Source of the DNA: Legionella sp.
GTDB lineage: Bacteria > Pseudomonadota > Gammaproteobacteria > Legionellales > Legionellaceae
NCBI GenBank assembly: GCA_030158115.1
Contig: JAOATK010000026.1
Span: forward strand, 1-40,367
Reading direction: 5' to 3'
Length of the DNA stretch: 40,367 nt
Positions 1-8,016 of the stretch are shown here, in pieces; within the stretch, counting starts at the first letter, position 1; every line of letters begins with the position of its first letter. The notes under the pieces are model-generated. The model searched no databases. It was not told the origin of the DNA and was given only the letters and a program-made list of their open reading frames with translations. The position numbers were made by a program, and so were the translations under genes.

Positions 1-93
1 AGTGTCCAAATTATAACAATTTATGAGAGATGACACAGTTATTTAAACACTACCGTGGCTTGATTTGGGTATCGGGTTATTTTGATGGATGGT

Positions 94-130
94 TGCCCGC
101 CTGCGCGGGCATGACAGGTTTTTTTGTCAT
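94..130. repeat. GC-rich hairpin repeat in intergenic DNA
   Basis: A 7-bp inverted repeat (TGCCCGC at 94-100, GCGGGCA at 105-111) with a 4-base loop stands out in AT-rich DNA. It is followed by a second inverted pair (ATGACA 111-116, TGTCAT 125-130). It resembles the CCCGCCTGCGCGGG-type dispersed palindromes common in several proteobacteria. The short reading frame across it is not a gene. The rest of 1-262 shows nothing I can name. Confidence 0.6.
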
Positions 131-262
131 GTACAGAGGTCCTTTTGGGTCTGTAAATAATTTTGTAGAAATGGTTAAAGTCCAAAGTATGATTCTTATT
201 TTAATTAAAGCTACTAAGAGCTGATGAGATCTAATTAGGTGTGTATGGCACTAAAACCAAAT

Positions 263-1378
263 TTAACTGCCTAATACTGGCTTTTGTGGAACCTCAGCGA
301 GGTGCTTTTCATGATCATGCATGAGCTTGATGTTTTCTTTGAAAAAGCTGGTTGTTATATTAGTCGGGCTTTCATCGCCAAATCCCCAAGGGCCTTCCTC
401 ATCGTCAGGATAGACTTTAGAGACTAATTTTTCTTGGGAAAAATCGAGTTGCGGTTCATTTCTCATGATGGTAAGACTGCCTTCATCGGCTATTTTAAAA
501 CGTAACTCAGAACCTATTTGATTCGTTGTGCCATATTGTTCAAGTAAGTGAGGAGTAAAATCCATTGCAGACTGTGTCATATTTATTATTTTTGCCAAAT
601 CTTCCATGTGGTTACAACGGTCAATTTTTTTATCAATATCCTTAGTGAGTAGATTCTCCTTTCTAAGGCTCTCTTTTACAAATTCTTTAGTCTCTATATC
701 AATACTATCTTCACGGAAAGTTCTTTCCATGCCTTTTAATTTTTGTGGATAAATTATCTTTTTGACAAGATTAAGGCCATGCAAGAAAGATTCTTTTGTT
801 TTATTGACATCCATACTTTGTGTTTCTGGCTTAAAAAAAACACTTAATGAATTATCTGGATTTTTCATTAAGCCAAAGGTATGGGTCGTGAATTTCCAAG
901 CAAGAGGGATGTTCACCTGATCAATGCCAAAGCTTTTTTTATAGTCATCAACCAAATAATCATTGTAATGAGTTGATGGTCTGGAATAGGCAAGGTCTTT
1001 GTTTGCAGCGCTATCACCTACTATTCCTTTTAAAATTTTTACAGGAAGAGGGCTGTTATCTGATTGGGCTTCGCCCTTTAGATAATGATATAATTTTTTA
1101 GTACTTGCATCATCTTTTCCCTCAAGATTAAACATCCCTTTACTAAACGGCATCTCTTGATTAAAGGACTCCCTCAGTAAATACCAGTGAAGAAAAGCCA
1201 CATTATCACTCTTTTTTTTACTAGGGTAACTTTCTTCACGTCCACTCATCACGGCTTCAAGAAATTGCTTTCCTTTTTGAGCATATTCTTCAGCCTGCTG
1301 TACACTCACTTGCTGACTTGTGCAATGGAATTCGAGGTATTCATTAAATGTTCTTATGGTAGGCGTTGTTTTCTTCAT
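263..1378 (-). CDS. Orphan hypothetical protein, 371 aa
   Basis: I do not recognise a family. The protein is hydrophilic and rich in Lys, Glu and Asp, with no signal peptide and no clear membrane segment, so it is probably soluble. The ATG at 1378 is well supported: a GGGAG Shine-Dalgarno lies 8 bases upstream. The gene stands alone, with an unannotated gap on each side. Its C-terminus is charged, with scattered Glu and His followed by a short Pro/Val/Leu/Gly/Ser end, which is compatible with but far from diagnostic of a Dot/Icm secretion signal. That it is a gene is fairly sure; any function is unknown. A secreted effector is the main alternative to a lineage-specific cytosolic protein. Confidence 0.75.
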   Translation of the reverse strand: MKKTTPTIRTFNEYLEFHCTSQQVSVQQAEEYAQKGKQFLEAVMSGREESYPSKKKSDNVAFLHWYLLRESFNQEMPFSKGMFNLEGKDDASTKKLYHYLKGEAQSDNSPLPVKILKGIVGDSAANKDLAYSRPSTHYNDYLVDDYKKSFGIDQVNIPLAWKFTTHTFGLMKNPDNSLSVFFKPETQSMDVNKTKESFLHGLNLVKKIIYPQKLKGMERTFREDSIDIETKEFVKESLRKENLLTKDIDKKIDRCNHMEDLAKIINMTQSAMDFTPHLLEQYGTTNQIGSELRFKIADEGSLTIMRNEPQLDFSQEKLVSKVYPDDEEGPWGFGDESPTNITTSFFKENIKLMHDHEKHLAEVPQKPVLGS

Positions 1379-1552
1379 GATAATTACTCCCTAAATCACC
1401 AATGCATAACCAAGAGCATTTGGATTAAAAATAGCCCATTGATTAAAGATTAGATCATTTAGGTTTAAAATCAATTAATATGAGTAATTATTTGTCGTAA
1501 AGAATAAGGGAATGGTATAACCATCAGGTGAAGAAGAATAATTAGATGTGAT

Positions 1553-1580
1553 TAAAACCGCGGTTAAAACCGCAGTTTTA
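1553..1580. terminator. Imperfect palindrome downstream of parB, possible terminator
   Basis: A 28-base near-palindrome starts TAAAACCGCGG and ends CCGCAGTTTTA, with AAAACCGC appearing twice in direct orientation. Reading on the minus strand it can fold about 50 bases after the parB stop and is followed by TTTTAA. A rho-independent terminator for the mnmG-rsmG-parA-parB operon is plausible. An operator-like site is the alternative. Confidence 0.4.
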
Positions 1581-1595
1581 GTTGGATTTAGAAAA

Positions 1596-1630
1596 GTAGC
1601 CTCGATTGTGCGACACTTAATCCAGGTTAC
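1596..1630. repeat. Degenerate GTAGCC-family repeat abutting the parB stop
   Basis: Begins GTAGCCT and ends AGGTTAC (inverted termini with one mismatch), with an AATCCAGG stretch inside as in the larger copies elsewhere in this window. Its right end shares one base with the TAG stop of parB. It looks like a half or decayed copy of the family at 7937, 29854 and 40252. Confidence 0.55.
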
Positions 1631-2517
1631 TATGGAAGAGTAAGCTTAAGAGCGCTACCTATTTGTTCAATAATTTTTTCTAATCTGTTCGTACTGTCGT
1701 ACTGAATAACCAGAGAACCTTTGCCAGATTTCCCTGATTTTAACTTAATAGATGCTTGGAGATGTTTGGCTAAACTATTCAGCGATTCCTGATAAAGAAA
1801 ATTACTCGCTTCCGAAAAGGATTTTTCGGTAATTTTCCCTGCTTTAACTCGTTCAACTAATTTTTCAGTTTCTCTAACAGAAAGGTTTTTCGCTATAATG
1901 ATTTGAGCGACTTGGTTTTGCTGCTCCTCATCCAACATAAGCAAGGCTCGTGCATGACCCATATCAATGTCACCGTGTTCAAGGAGTTTTTTTACTGCAG
2001 TGGACAAAGCTAATAAACGTAAATAATTGCTAACAGCAGTTCGTGATTTACACAATAGATCTGCAACTTGCTGATGCGTTAAAGAAAATTCATGGGTAAG
2101 GCGATGCATGGCACGAGCTTGGTCCATTGCATTTAAATCTTCTCTTTGTAAATTTTCAACCAAGGCCATCGCCATGGCAGTTTCATCATCAACCTGCTTT
2201 AAAAGTACAGGAACTTCAGTAAGACCAGCCATTTGACTTGCACGCCATCGACGTTCACCTGCAATGATTTCATAGCGACCATCGCTCAACTCACGAACTA
2301 AAATGGGTTGTAAAAGACCTTGTCTTTTTATTGATTCAGCCAACTCCGTTAAAGGAGCTTCCTCCATTTCACCACGGGGTTGGTATTTTCCAGGCTGCAA
2401 ACACTCAACTGCCAGTTTCAGACTTTCATTTTGTGGTTTTTCGTTTAGAAGAATCCCGCTGGATTGGCTTAACAACGCGGATAAATTACGCCCTAAACCA
2501 CTACGTTTTACTGTCAT
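1630..2517 (-). CDS. parB: Chromosome-partitioning protein ParB
   Basis: ParB binds parS centromere sites near the origin, spreads as a CTP-dependent clamp and works with ParA in chromosome segregation. The 295-aa length is normal. The N-terminus (KRSGLGRNLSALLS) is the typical ParA-stimulating tail. The CTPase/ParB domain follows with the GERRWRASQMAGL and ENLQREDLNAMDQA motifs at about residues 87-135, then a helix-turn-helix (HQQVADLLCKSRTAVSNYLRLL) and a C-terminal dimerisation region. It lies 11 bases after parA as the last gene of mnmG-rsmG-parA-parB. Its TAG stop abuts a repeat. No complete parS palindrome was seen in the window. Identification is very secure. Confidence 0.97.
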   Translation of the reverse strand: MTVKRSGLGRNLSALLSQSSGILLNEKPQNESLKLAVECLQPGKYQPRGEMEEAPLTELAESIKRQGLLQPILVRELSDGRYEIIAGERRWRASQMAGLTEVPVLLKQVDDETAMAMALVENLQREDLNAMDQARAMHRLTHEFSLTHQQVADLLCKSRTAVSNYLRLLALSTAVKKLLEHGDIDMGHARALLMLDEEQQNQVAQIIIAKNLSVRETEKLVERVKAGKITEKSFSEASNFLYQESLNSLAKHLQASIKLKSGKSGKGSLVIQYDSTNRLEKIIEQIGSALKLTLP

Positions 2518-2528
2518 AAATACCTCTA

Positions 2529-3299
2529 TTATCCTATTACGGTTTGTTTATTCATCAATTCAGATGCTAATACCATATAGGCTGCGGCACCTGGCGATGT
2601 TTTGTCATAATGCAAAGCGGGCATACCATGGCTTGGTGCTTCAGCTAATCTGACATTACGAGGCACTACGGTTCGGTAAACTTTAGCTGGGAAATGTTCC
2701 ATTAATTGTTTTGAAACATCCGAGCATAATCTATTACGGGTATCGTACATAGTACGTAGTACGCCTTCAAGATTTAAGCGTGGATTTACTGAGGCCTTAA
2801 CTTGTTCTATGGTGGATAAAAGTGCTGCTAAACCCTCTAGGGCATAGTACTCACATTGCATGGGAATAAGTACTGAATCAGCTGCTACAAAGGCATTTAT
2901 AGTTAATGTATTGAGAGCAGGAGGGCAGTCAATGAGAATAAAATCATAATTAATTTGCAGCGGTTGTAAGGCTTTATATAAAAATGTTTCACGATGGTTG
3001 CGTTCCATCAGGCTTACTTCAGCAACTGTCAAATCATCATTTCCAGGAATTAAATCATATCCCCCGGTGGTGCTAAGGCAAGCTTGTTCTGCTAAACAAT
3101 CATGTAATAAAACATCATTCGTTGTGTGAACTAATTGATTTTTATCTACGCCGCTACCCATAGTAGCATTGCCTTGTGGATCTAAATCAATTAACAGAAC
3201 TCGTTGATGATTTGCCGCAAGAGAAGCCGATAAATTAATGGCGGTAGTCGTTTTACCTACTCCGCCTTTTTGATTGGCAATGGCTATGACTTTCGCCAT
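2529..3299 (-). CDS. parA: Chromosome-partitioning ATPase ParA (Soj family)
   Basis: ParA is a cytosolic Walker-type ATPase that binds DNA non-specifically and moves ParB-parS complexes. The deviant Walker A motif KGGVGKTTTAINLSA is at residues 11-25, Walker A' at LLIDLDPQGNATMGSG, and Walker B at FILIDCPPALNTLT. At 256 aa it is the short chromosomal type without an N-terminal helix-turn-helix, so plasmid origin is unlikely. It starts 6 bases after rsmG and is followed closely by parB, which indicates co-transcription. Placement next to mnmG and rsmG is the classic origin-proximal arrangement in gammaproteobacteria. Confidence 0.97.
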   Translation of the reverse strand: MAKVIAIANQKGGVGKTTTAINLSASLAANHQRVLLIDLDPQGNATMGSGVDKNQLVHTTNDVLLHDCLAEQACLSTTGGYDLIPGNDDLTVAEVSLMERNHRETFLYKALQPLQINYDFILIDCPPALNTLTINAFVAADSVLIPMQCEYYALEGLAALLSTIEQVKASVNPRLNLEGVLRTMYDTRNRLCSDVSKQLMEHFPAKVYRTVVPRNVRLAEAPSHGMPALHYDKTSPGAAAYMVLASELMNKQTVIG

Positions 3300-3305
3300 G
3301 ATTTG

Positions 3306-3926
3306 TTATTCCTTGGTTGAATTTTCGATAAGGACGCAGCAGCGCTCGCCATCAACACCCTCAACAGTATAAGGCTCTACTTTATAATTTTGTTTTATTT
3401 CATCTAATTCTGTATCTGGATAACGCCCTTTCATGGCCAACCATATGCCATCTTGTGCCACAAGATGTGTCGTCCATTGAACCATTTGTGCAAGACTGCT
3501 GAATGCTCGGCTTATTACTGTATCAAAACCTTGGGACGGGCGGTAGTTTTCTACCCGAAAGTTTACTATTTCAAGATTTTTTAAGTTCAGTTGCCGTTTT
3601 ACCTCATTAAGGAAACGAGTTTTTTTTCCATTAGAATCTAGCAAAACAAAATTCTTTTGTGGATTAGCAATGGCTAACGGAATTCCAGGTAAACCAGGTC
3701 CGGTTCCTACATCAATGAGCCTATCACCTTTGAGCCAGGGTATGATGGCTAAACTATCTAATAGGTGTTTGCTAACCATGGATTCAAGATCGCGAACAGC
3801 TGTTAGATTATATGCTAAATTCCACTTTTTGAGTAAGAATAAATAGTCTAACAGGGAAGTACTCTTATCGCCAAGACCAAATTGTTTTAGCCCTTGCTCA
3901 AGCAGTAATTGTGGCTCTTCACTCAT
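3306..3926 (-). CDS. rsmG: 16S rRNA (guanine-527-N7)-methyltransferase RsmG
   Basis: RsmG (GidB) methylates N7 of G527 in 16S rRNA using S-adenosylmethionine; its loss gives low-level streptomycin resistance in several bacteria. The protein is 206 aa, as usual. The SAM-binding loop [17 protein letters not shown] lies in the first half, followed by [17 protein letters not shown], where an acidic residue ends the second strand, and the family segment [14 protein letters not shown]. Its start overlaps the end of mnmG by 4 bases (ATGA type), so the two are translationally coupled. Confidence 0.96.
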   Translation of the reverse strand: MSEEPQLLLEQGLKQFGLGDKSTSLLDYLFLLKKWNLAYNLTAVRDLESMVSKHLLDSLAIIPWLKGDRLIDVGTGPGLPGIPLAIANPQKNFVLLDSNGKKTRFLNEVKRQLNLKNLEIVNFRVENYRPSQGFDTVISRAFSSLAQMVQWTTHLVAQDGIWLAMKGRYPDTELDEIKQNYKVEPYTVEGVDGERCCVLIENSTKE

Positions 3927-5797
3927 GCTTCTATCCGTTGTTTTTTGAGGTGAACTAACAGCAATGACAAGGCTGCCGGAGTTACTCCAGAAATACGCCC
4001 AGCTTGAGCCAACGAAGTAGGTTTGATTTTTGAAAGCTTTTGAATGACTTCATTCGATAAACCGGTGACATCAGCGTAATTAAGAGACTCAGGTAAAACC
4101 GTATTTTCTTGTTTGTGCATTTTTTCTATGTCTTGTTTTTGTCGGTCAATGTAACCTGCATATTTATTTTGAATTTCAACTTGTTCACTGACTGCTGCCG
4201 GCAATTCAGGTAGGTTGAGATCATCAAGCATTAACAAGTGTTGATAATTAATTTCAGGCCGCTTTAAAATTTCAGAAGCTCGATTATCATGTTGCATGGG
4301 TTTTTGCAAAACATCTTTTAAGGCATCATTATGCCCGACACGCACCCAGGTATTATGCAATAATGTTTGTGTTGAGGTTATTGCTTGGCTTTTAGCAGAA
4401 AACGCTTGCCAGCGAGCTTCCCCAACGATACCTAGCTCATAACCTTTTGCTGTTAAGCGCAAGTCGGCATTGTCTTCACGTAATAATAGACGATACTCAG
4501 CGCGAGAGGTAAACATTCTATAGGGCTCTTGTGTGCCACAAGTGATGAGATCATCAATCAACACCCCAATATAGGCTTCATCCCGACGCGGGCACCACAT
4601 GTCTTTTTCTTGAACTTGTAAGGCGGCATTCATACCCGCAATAATGCCTTGTGCCCCTGCTTCTTCATAACCGGTGGTCCCATTAATTTGCCCTGCAAAG
4701 AATAAATTAGGAATCGGTTTTGTTTGTAAAAAGGACGTCAGTCCACGAGGATCAAAATAATCGTATTCTATGGCATAACCTGGACGGGTAATATGCGCAT
4801 TTTCAAAGCCTTTAATAGTCCGTACAAATTGGACTTGCACATCGAAAGGCAGACTAGTTGAAATACCATTGGGATAAATTTCTTCGGTGGTTAATCCTTC
4901 GGGTTCAACAAAGATTTGATGGGATAATTTATCGGCAAAGCGTACTATTTTGTCTTCGATAGAGGGGCAATAACGAGGCCCTATGCCTTCAATAACCCCC
5001 GCATACATAGGCGATTGATGTAGGTTATTACGAATAATATCATGAGTGGCTTCGGTAGTATGCGTAATATGGCAAGACACTTGTTGGGGGTGATCATTAA
5101 CGGTACCCAAATAAGAAAAGACTGGCAGTGGCGTATCACCGGGTTGTTCCATCATCTGACTATAGTCTAGTGAGCGTCGGTCAATACGTGGTGGGGTGCC
5201 AGTTTTTAAACGTCCAACCGGTAAATCCAGATCGCGTAAACTTCTCGCTAATTCGATGGATGGAGGATCTCCTGCACGACCACCAGCATACTGGCTCATA
5301 CCTACATGAATTTTCCCACCCAAAAAAGTGCCCACAGTCAAAACAACTGCCCGAGCACGCAAAGTGTATCCCATTTGAGTAACAACACCAGTCACTCGAT
5401 CTCCTTCAATAACCAAGTCATCAACAGCTTGTTGAAATAAGGTTAAATTAGGTTGCGATTGCAATATTTCTCTAATAGCTTGTCGGTAAAGTACTCTGTC
5501 TGTTTGAGCACGTGTTGCACGAACAGCAGGGCCTTTTGACGCATTAAGTATGCGAAATTGAATACCAGCTTTATCTGCTGCTTTGGCCATTGCACCGTCT
5601 AAAGCGTCAATTTCTTTCACTAGATGGCCTTTACCAATGCCTCCAATCGCAGGATTACAGGACATTTGTCCCAATAAATCCATGTTATGTGTTAATAATA
5701 GGGTTTGCGCGCCCATACGCGCTGCAGCAAGGGCTGCTTCTGTTCCGGCATGCCCACCACCAATAACAATAACATCATATAATTTTTCAAGATTCAT
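3923..5797 (-). CDS. mnmG: tRNA uridine-5-carboxymethylaminomethyl modification enzyme MnmG
   Basis: MnmG (GidA) with MnmE installs the cmnm5 group on U34 of tRNAs reading split codon boxes. It binds FAD and uses NADH and methylene-tetrahydrofolate. The dinucleotide-binding motif [21 protein letters not shown] is at the N-terminus, and the family segments [21 protein letters not shown]-like TGTPPRID and [17 protein letters not shown] are present. I chose the ATG at 5797 (624 aa), which gives the standard N-terminus; a longer frame begins only at a TTG at 5830. First gene of the mnmG-rsmG-parA-parB operon. mnmE was not seen in the window. Confidence 0.97.
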   Translation of the reverse strand: MNLEKLYDVIVIGGGHAGTEAALAAARMGAQTLLLTHNMDLLGQMSCNPAIGGIGKGHLVKEIDALDGAMAKAADKAGIQFRILNASKGPAVRATRAQTDRVLYRQAIREILQSQPNLTLFQQAVDDLVIEGDRVTGVVTQMGYTLRARAVVLTVGTFLGGKIHVGMSQYAGGRAGDPPSIELARSLRDLDLPVGRLKTGTPPRIDRRSLDYSQMMEQPGDTPLPVFSYLGTVNDHPQQVSCHITHTTEATHDIIRNNLHQSPMYAGVIEGIGPRYCPSIEDKIVRFADKLSHQIFVEPEGLTTEEIYPNGISTSLPFDVQVQFVRTIKGFENAHITRPGYAIEYDYFDPRGLTSFLQTKPIPNLFFAGQINGTTGYEEAGAQGIIAGMNAALQVQEKDMWCPRRDEAYIGVLIDDLITCGTQEPYRMFTSRAEYRLLLREDNADLRLTAKGYELGIVGEARWQAFSAKSQAITSTQTLLHNTWVRVGHNDALKDVLQKPMQHDNRASEILKRPEINYQHLLMLDDLNLPELPAAVSEQVEIQNKYAGYIDRQKQDIEKMHKQENTVLPESLNYADVTGLSNEVIQKLSKIKPTSLAQAGRISGVTPAALSLLLVHLKKQRIEA

Positions 5798-5937
5798 AGT
5801 CGGATCATTACTGTGTAACAAAAAGAGCAATTATACACTTTTTTAACAATTATCCCTAGAGTAAAACGAATTTATGTAGGGATAAAAATCAAATAAAACC
5901 TATTAATTAATCAGTTAGGACAGAAAATAATCTGTTG

Positions 5938-5964
5938 CCATGCTCTACAGAGCGACTAGCATGG
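5938..5964. terminator. Hairpin between the acyltransferase gene and mnmG
   Basis: Inverted repeat CCATGCT (5938-5944) and AGCATGG (5958-5964) with a 13-base loop. An overlapping alternative hairpin, GCTCT-AC-AGAGC, lies at 5942-5953. It is downstream of the acyltransferase gene and upstream of mnmG, both on the minus strand. There is no strong T-run, so terminator is only one reading; a protein-binding site is possible. The remaining part of 5798-6042 holds nothing else I can name. Confidence 0.3.
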
Positions 5965-6042
5965 AGTTATTTAAGAGGTATATCTCGTATGCTACCATTT
6001 ACTATTAAGGCCAGTCGGTTACCCTATTTTTGAATTTTACTT

Positions 6043-7908
6043 CTAGGCATCATCTCTAAAGATTTTCTTTAAAGCAGGTATTAATAAATCTGCTCCGCGT
6101 AAATTTAAATGATGCTTGTCATAATAAATAGGTAATCCTGCGAGGTCTCCATAGCAGTAACCTTGTTGGCATAAGTAGGGCAGTGTTTCTAATAATTTAA
6201 TCCCACATTTTTTAGCTGCTTCATCCTGCAATTTTATATATTCGGCTTCTTTTTTATTGTAATCATTAGCGATAGAAATTTTTAATCTAATCTTTTTATG
6301 CTTTTTCAAAATGCTTTGTGCCATGGCAGAAGGGACGTGACTTGTGAATTGAGGGGTTGGTCTTAGCATGTAGACAGGTCTATTTTTTGCTATGTCGCAG
6401 GCCATTTCCATTCGATCTTTTTGGTTTATGTAATTAACCATTAACAGTGGAATATTTTGGGGTAGCTGCTTATTTTTTTCTAAAAAATAGTGATTGCTAA
6501 GAACGCATTTTTTATAAGGTTCATAGCTTCCGGAGTATTGTAATGATGCCGGACAAGCCAATATGCTCCAGTCTAAAACATGTAACTTATTGTTAGGTAA
6601 GGCCTTTTCAAGAGCTAAAACTAATGAAGATGCATGGCTATCACCTAACAAAATCACACCTAGTTTTTTTCCTCCATAAGTACATTCTGGCGGTTTTTCT
6701 GGGTGATCTTTTTGCAGTGCTTCGCATATTTTTGCTCTTGGATTTTTATTTTCGCCCTCTTTAGTGATCTGATGTAGACCAATCACTACCGGATTAATGA
6801 GCCCATGATGTAATTTTATATACGCTGGGGCAATTAAAAAGAGACAAACAGGGATGACAATTTTACTAAGAGAGACATGGTAGGGTTTTTTATTAAATAA
6901 AGACCTACTTGGAGTTTCTATCCATACAAAGGATAAGTGAGCGCAAATTAATGTGCAAAGAAGTGCAATGAATACATTTATATTATGTTGATCTAATTCG
7001 TAATAAACAATAAAAACATAGATTGGCCAATGCCATAGATACAGGGAATAAGAAATATTTCCGACGTATTGGAATATTCTGTTATGAGTTAAAAGACTAT
7101 CATTTCTTTTGGCAGCAATAATTAATGAGGCCCCAGTCACGGGGATCATGGCCAGCCAACCAGGCCAACTGTCATGTTTGGTGAGAATAAAAAAAGAGGC
7201 TAATAGGAGGAGAAAACCGGTGTACTCTAGTGTTTTAGCCAGTTTATTTTTTAAGATGAGATGATCTAGAAACAAATAAACACATCCTCCAGCCAGCATT
7301 TCCCATGCTCTTGTGGGTAGCATATAAAATGAGAATTCTGGTTTTTGTTTAGTAATTAAAATGGAAAACAATAAGGACGACAAGGTGGATAACAGCAGAA
7401 CCCATTTAATAGTTTGTCGCTTTGCAGATAGTTTATAAGTCACTATTAATACGATGGGCAATATTAAATAAAATTGCCATTCTACCGAAAGAGACCAAGT
7501 ATGGAGTAACCATTTGGTGTTAGCAGCGGCATCAAAATACCCCGACTCACTTAAAAATTTAAAGTTAGAAAGGAAACTAGTGGCTCGAATTATATGCGAG
7601 CTTAGTTGCTGATATTGCGTATTAATCAGTATGTAATAGCCCAGGATAATTAAGAAGGCACAAAGCACTATTAAAGGAGGAATAATTCTTTTTGCTCTAA
7701 AAAGATAAAACGCCAACAAAGAAAATTTATTTTCAGGATGGTATAATCTATCAGTGATGATTTTTGTCATTAAAAAACCAGATATGACAAAAAAGATATC
7801 TACCCCAGCATAACCACCGGTAAACCCAAATAAATTAAAATGATAAAAAATAACGGCAAGAACAGCCCAAGCTCTTAACCCATTGATGTCATATCTAAAA
7901 TTTTTCAT
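6043..7908 (-). CDS. OafA/YrhL-type acyltransferase with SGNH domain
   Basis: Likely an inner-membrane O-acyltransferase that modifies lipopolysaccharide or another surface polysaccharide. The N-terminal acyltransferase-3 domain (about residues 1-340) starts with RYDINGLRAWAVLAVIFYHF, has VDIFFVISGFLM and about ten membrane segments. The C-terminal periplasmic SGNH-like domain carries GDSHASS near residue 420 and a YYDKHHLNLRGADLL block with the Asp and His of the triad near residues 595-600. The 621-aa length fits the fused OafA class. The gene is visibly more AT-rich than its neighbours and separated from both operons, which suggests an accessory surface-antigen gene. Only 28 bases separate its ATG from a long palindrome, leaving little room for a promoter. 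Confidence 0.88.
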   Translation of the reverse strand: MKNFRYDINGLRAWAVLAVIFYHFNLFGFTGGYAGVDIFFVISGFLMTKIITDRLYHPENKFSLLAFYLFRAKRIIPPLIVLCAFLIILGYYILINTQYQQLSSHIIRATSFLSNFKFLSESGYFDAAANTKWLLHTWSLSVEWQFYLILPIVLIVTYKLSAKRQTIKWVLLLSTLSSLLFSILITKQKPEFSFYMLPTRAWEMLAGGCVYLFLDHLILKNKLAKTLEYTGFLLLLASFFILTKHDSWPGWLAMIPVTGASLIIAAKRNDSLLTHNRIFQYVGNISYSLYLWHWPIYVFIVYYELDQHNINVFIALLCTLICAHLSFVWIETPSRSLFNKKPYHVSLSKIVIPVCLFLIAPAYIKLHHGLINPVVIGLHQITKEGENKNPRAKICEALQKDHPEKPPECTYGGKKLGVILLGDSHASSLVLALEKALPNNKLHVLDWSILACPASLQYSGSYEPYKKCVLSNHYFLEKNKQLPQNIPLLMVNYINQKDRMEMACDIAKNRPVYMLRPTPQFTSHVPSAMAQSILKKHKKIRLKISIANDYNKKEAEYIKLQDEAAKKCGIKLLETLPYLCQQGYCYGDLAGLPIYYDKHHLNLRGADLLIPALKKIFRDDA

Positions 7909-7936
7909 AGGATAAACACATTTCTTTTTAACAAAC

Positions 7937-8016
7937 GTAGCCTTGATGTGGCGTAATCAAGGATTTGGATGCCAAATACTACTCCGAAAACCTTGATTAC
8001 GCCACATCAAGGCTAC
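7937..8016. repeat. Long palindromic element with perfect 26-bp arms
   Basis: The arms at 7937-7962 and 7991-8016 are perfect reverse complements, with a 28-base centre. The outer ends are GTAGCC and GGCTAC. The right terminus contains the TAG stop codon of batD (8013-8015). It is the best-preserved member of the repeat family in this window. It could act as a terminator for the bat operon or be a MITE/REP-like element; no reading frame lies inside. Confidence 0.9.

Noticed and set aside
30..224. 64-aa plus-strand frame at the window start
   Set aside because: It runs across a GC-rich palindromic repeat (giving the PACAGMT-type translation), lacks a ribosome site and resembles no protein.
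2985..2993. TGTTTCACG inside parA, half of the parS consensus
   Set aside because: The second half of the palindrome does not match (most positions differ), and the sequence is explained by parA codons. A functional parS is not supported.
5798..5830. N-terminal extension of mnmG
   Set aside because: The extension begins at a TTG and adds residues before the standard MnmG start; the ATG at 5797 is preferred.
5798..6042. Replication origin next to mnmG
   Set aside because: mnmG often lies near oriC, but no cluster of DnaA boxes (TTATCCACA type) was seen here.
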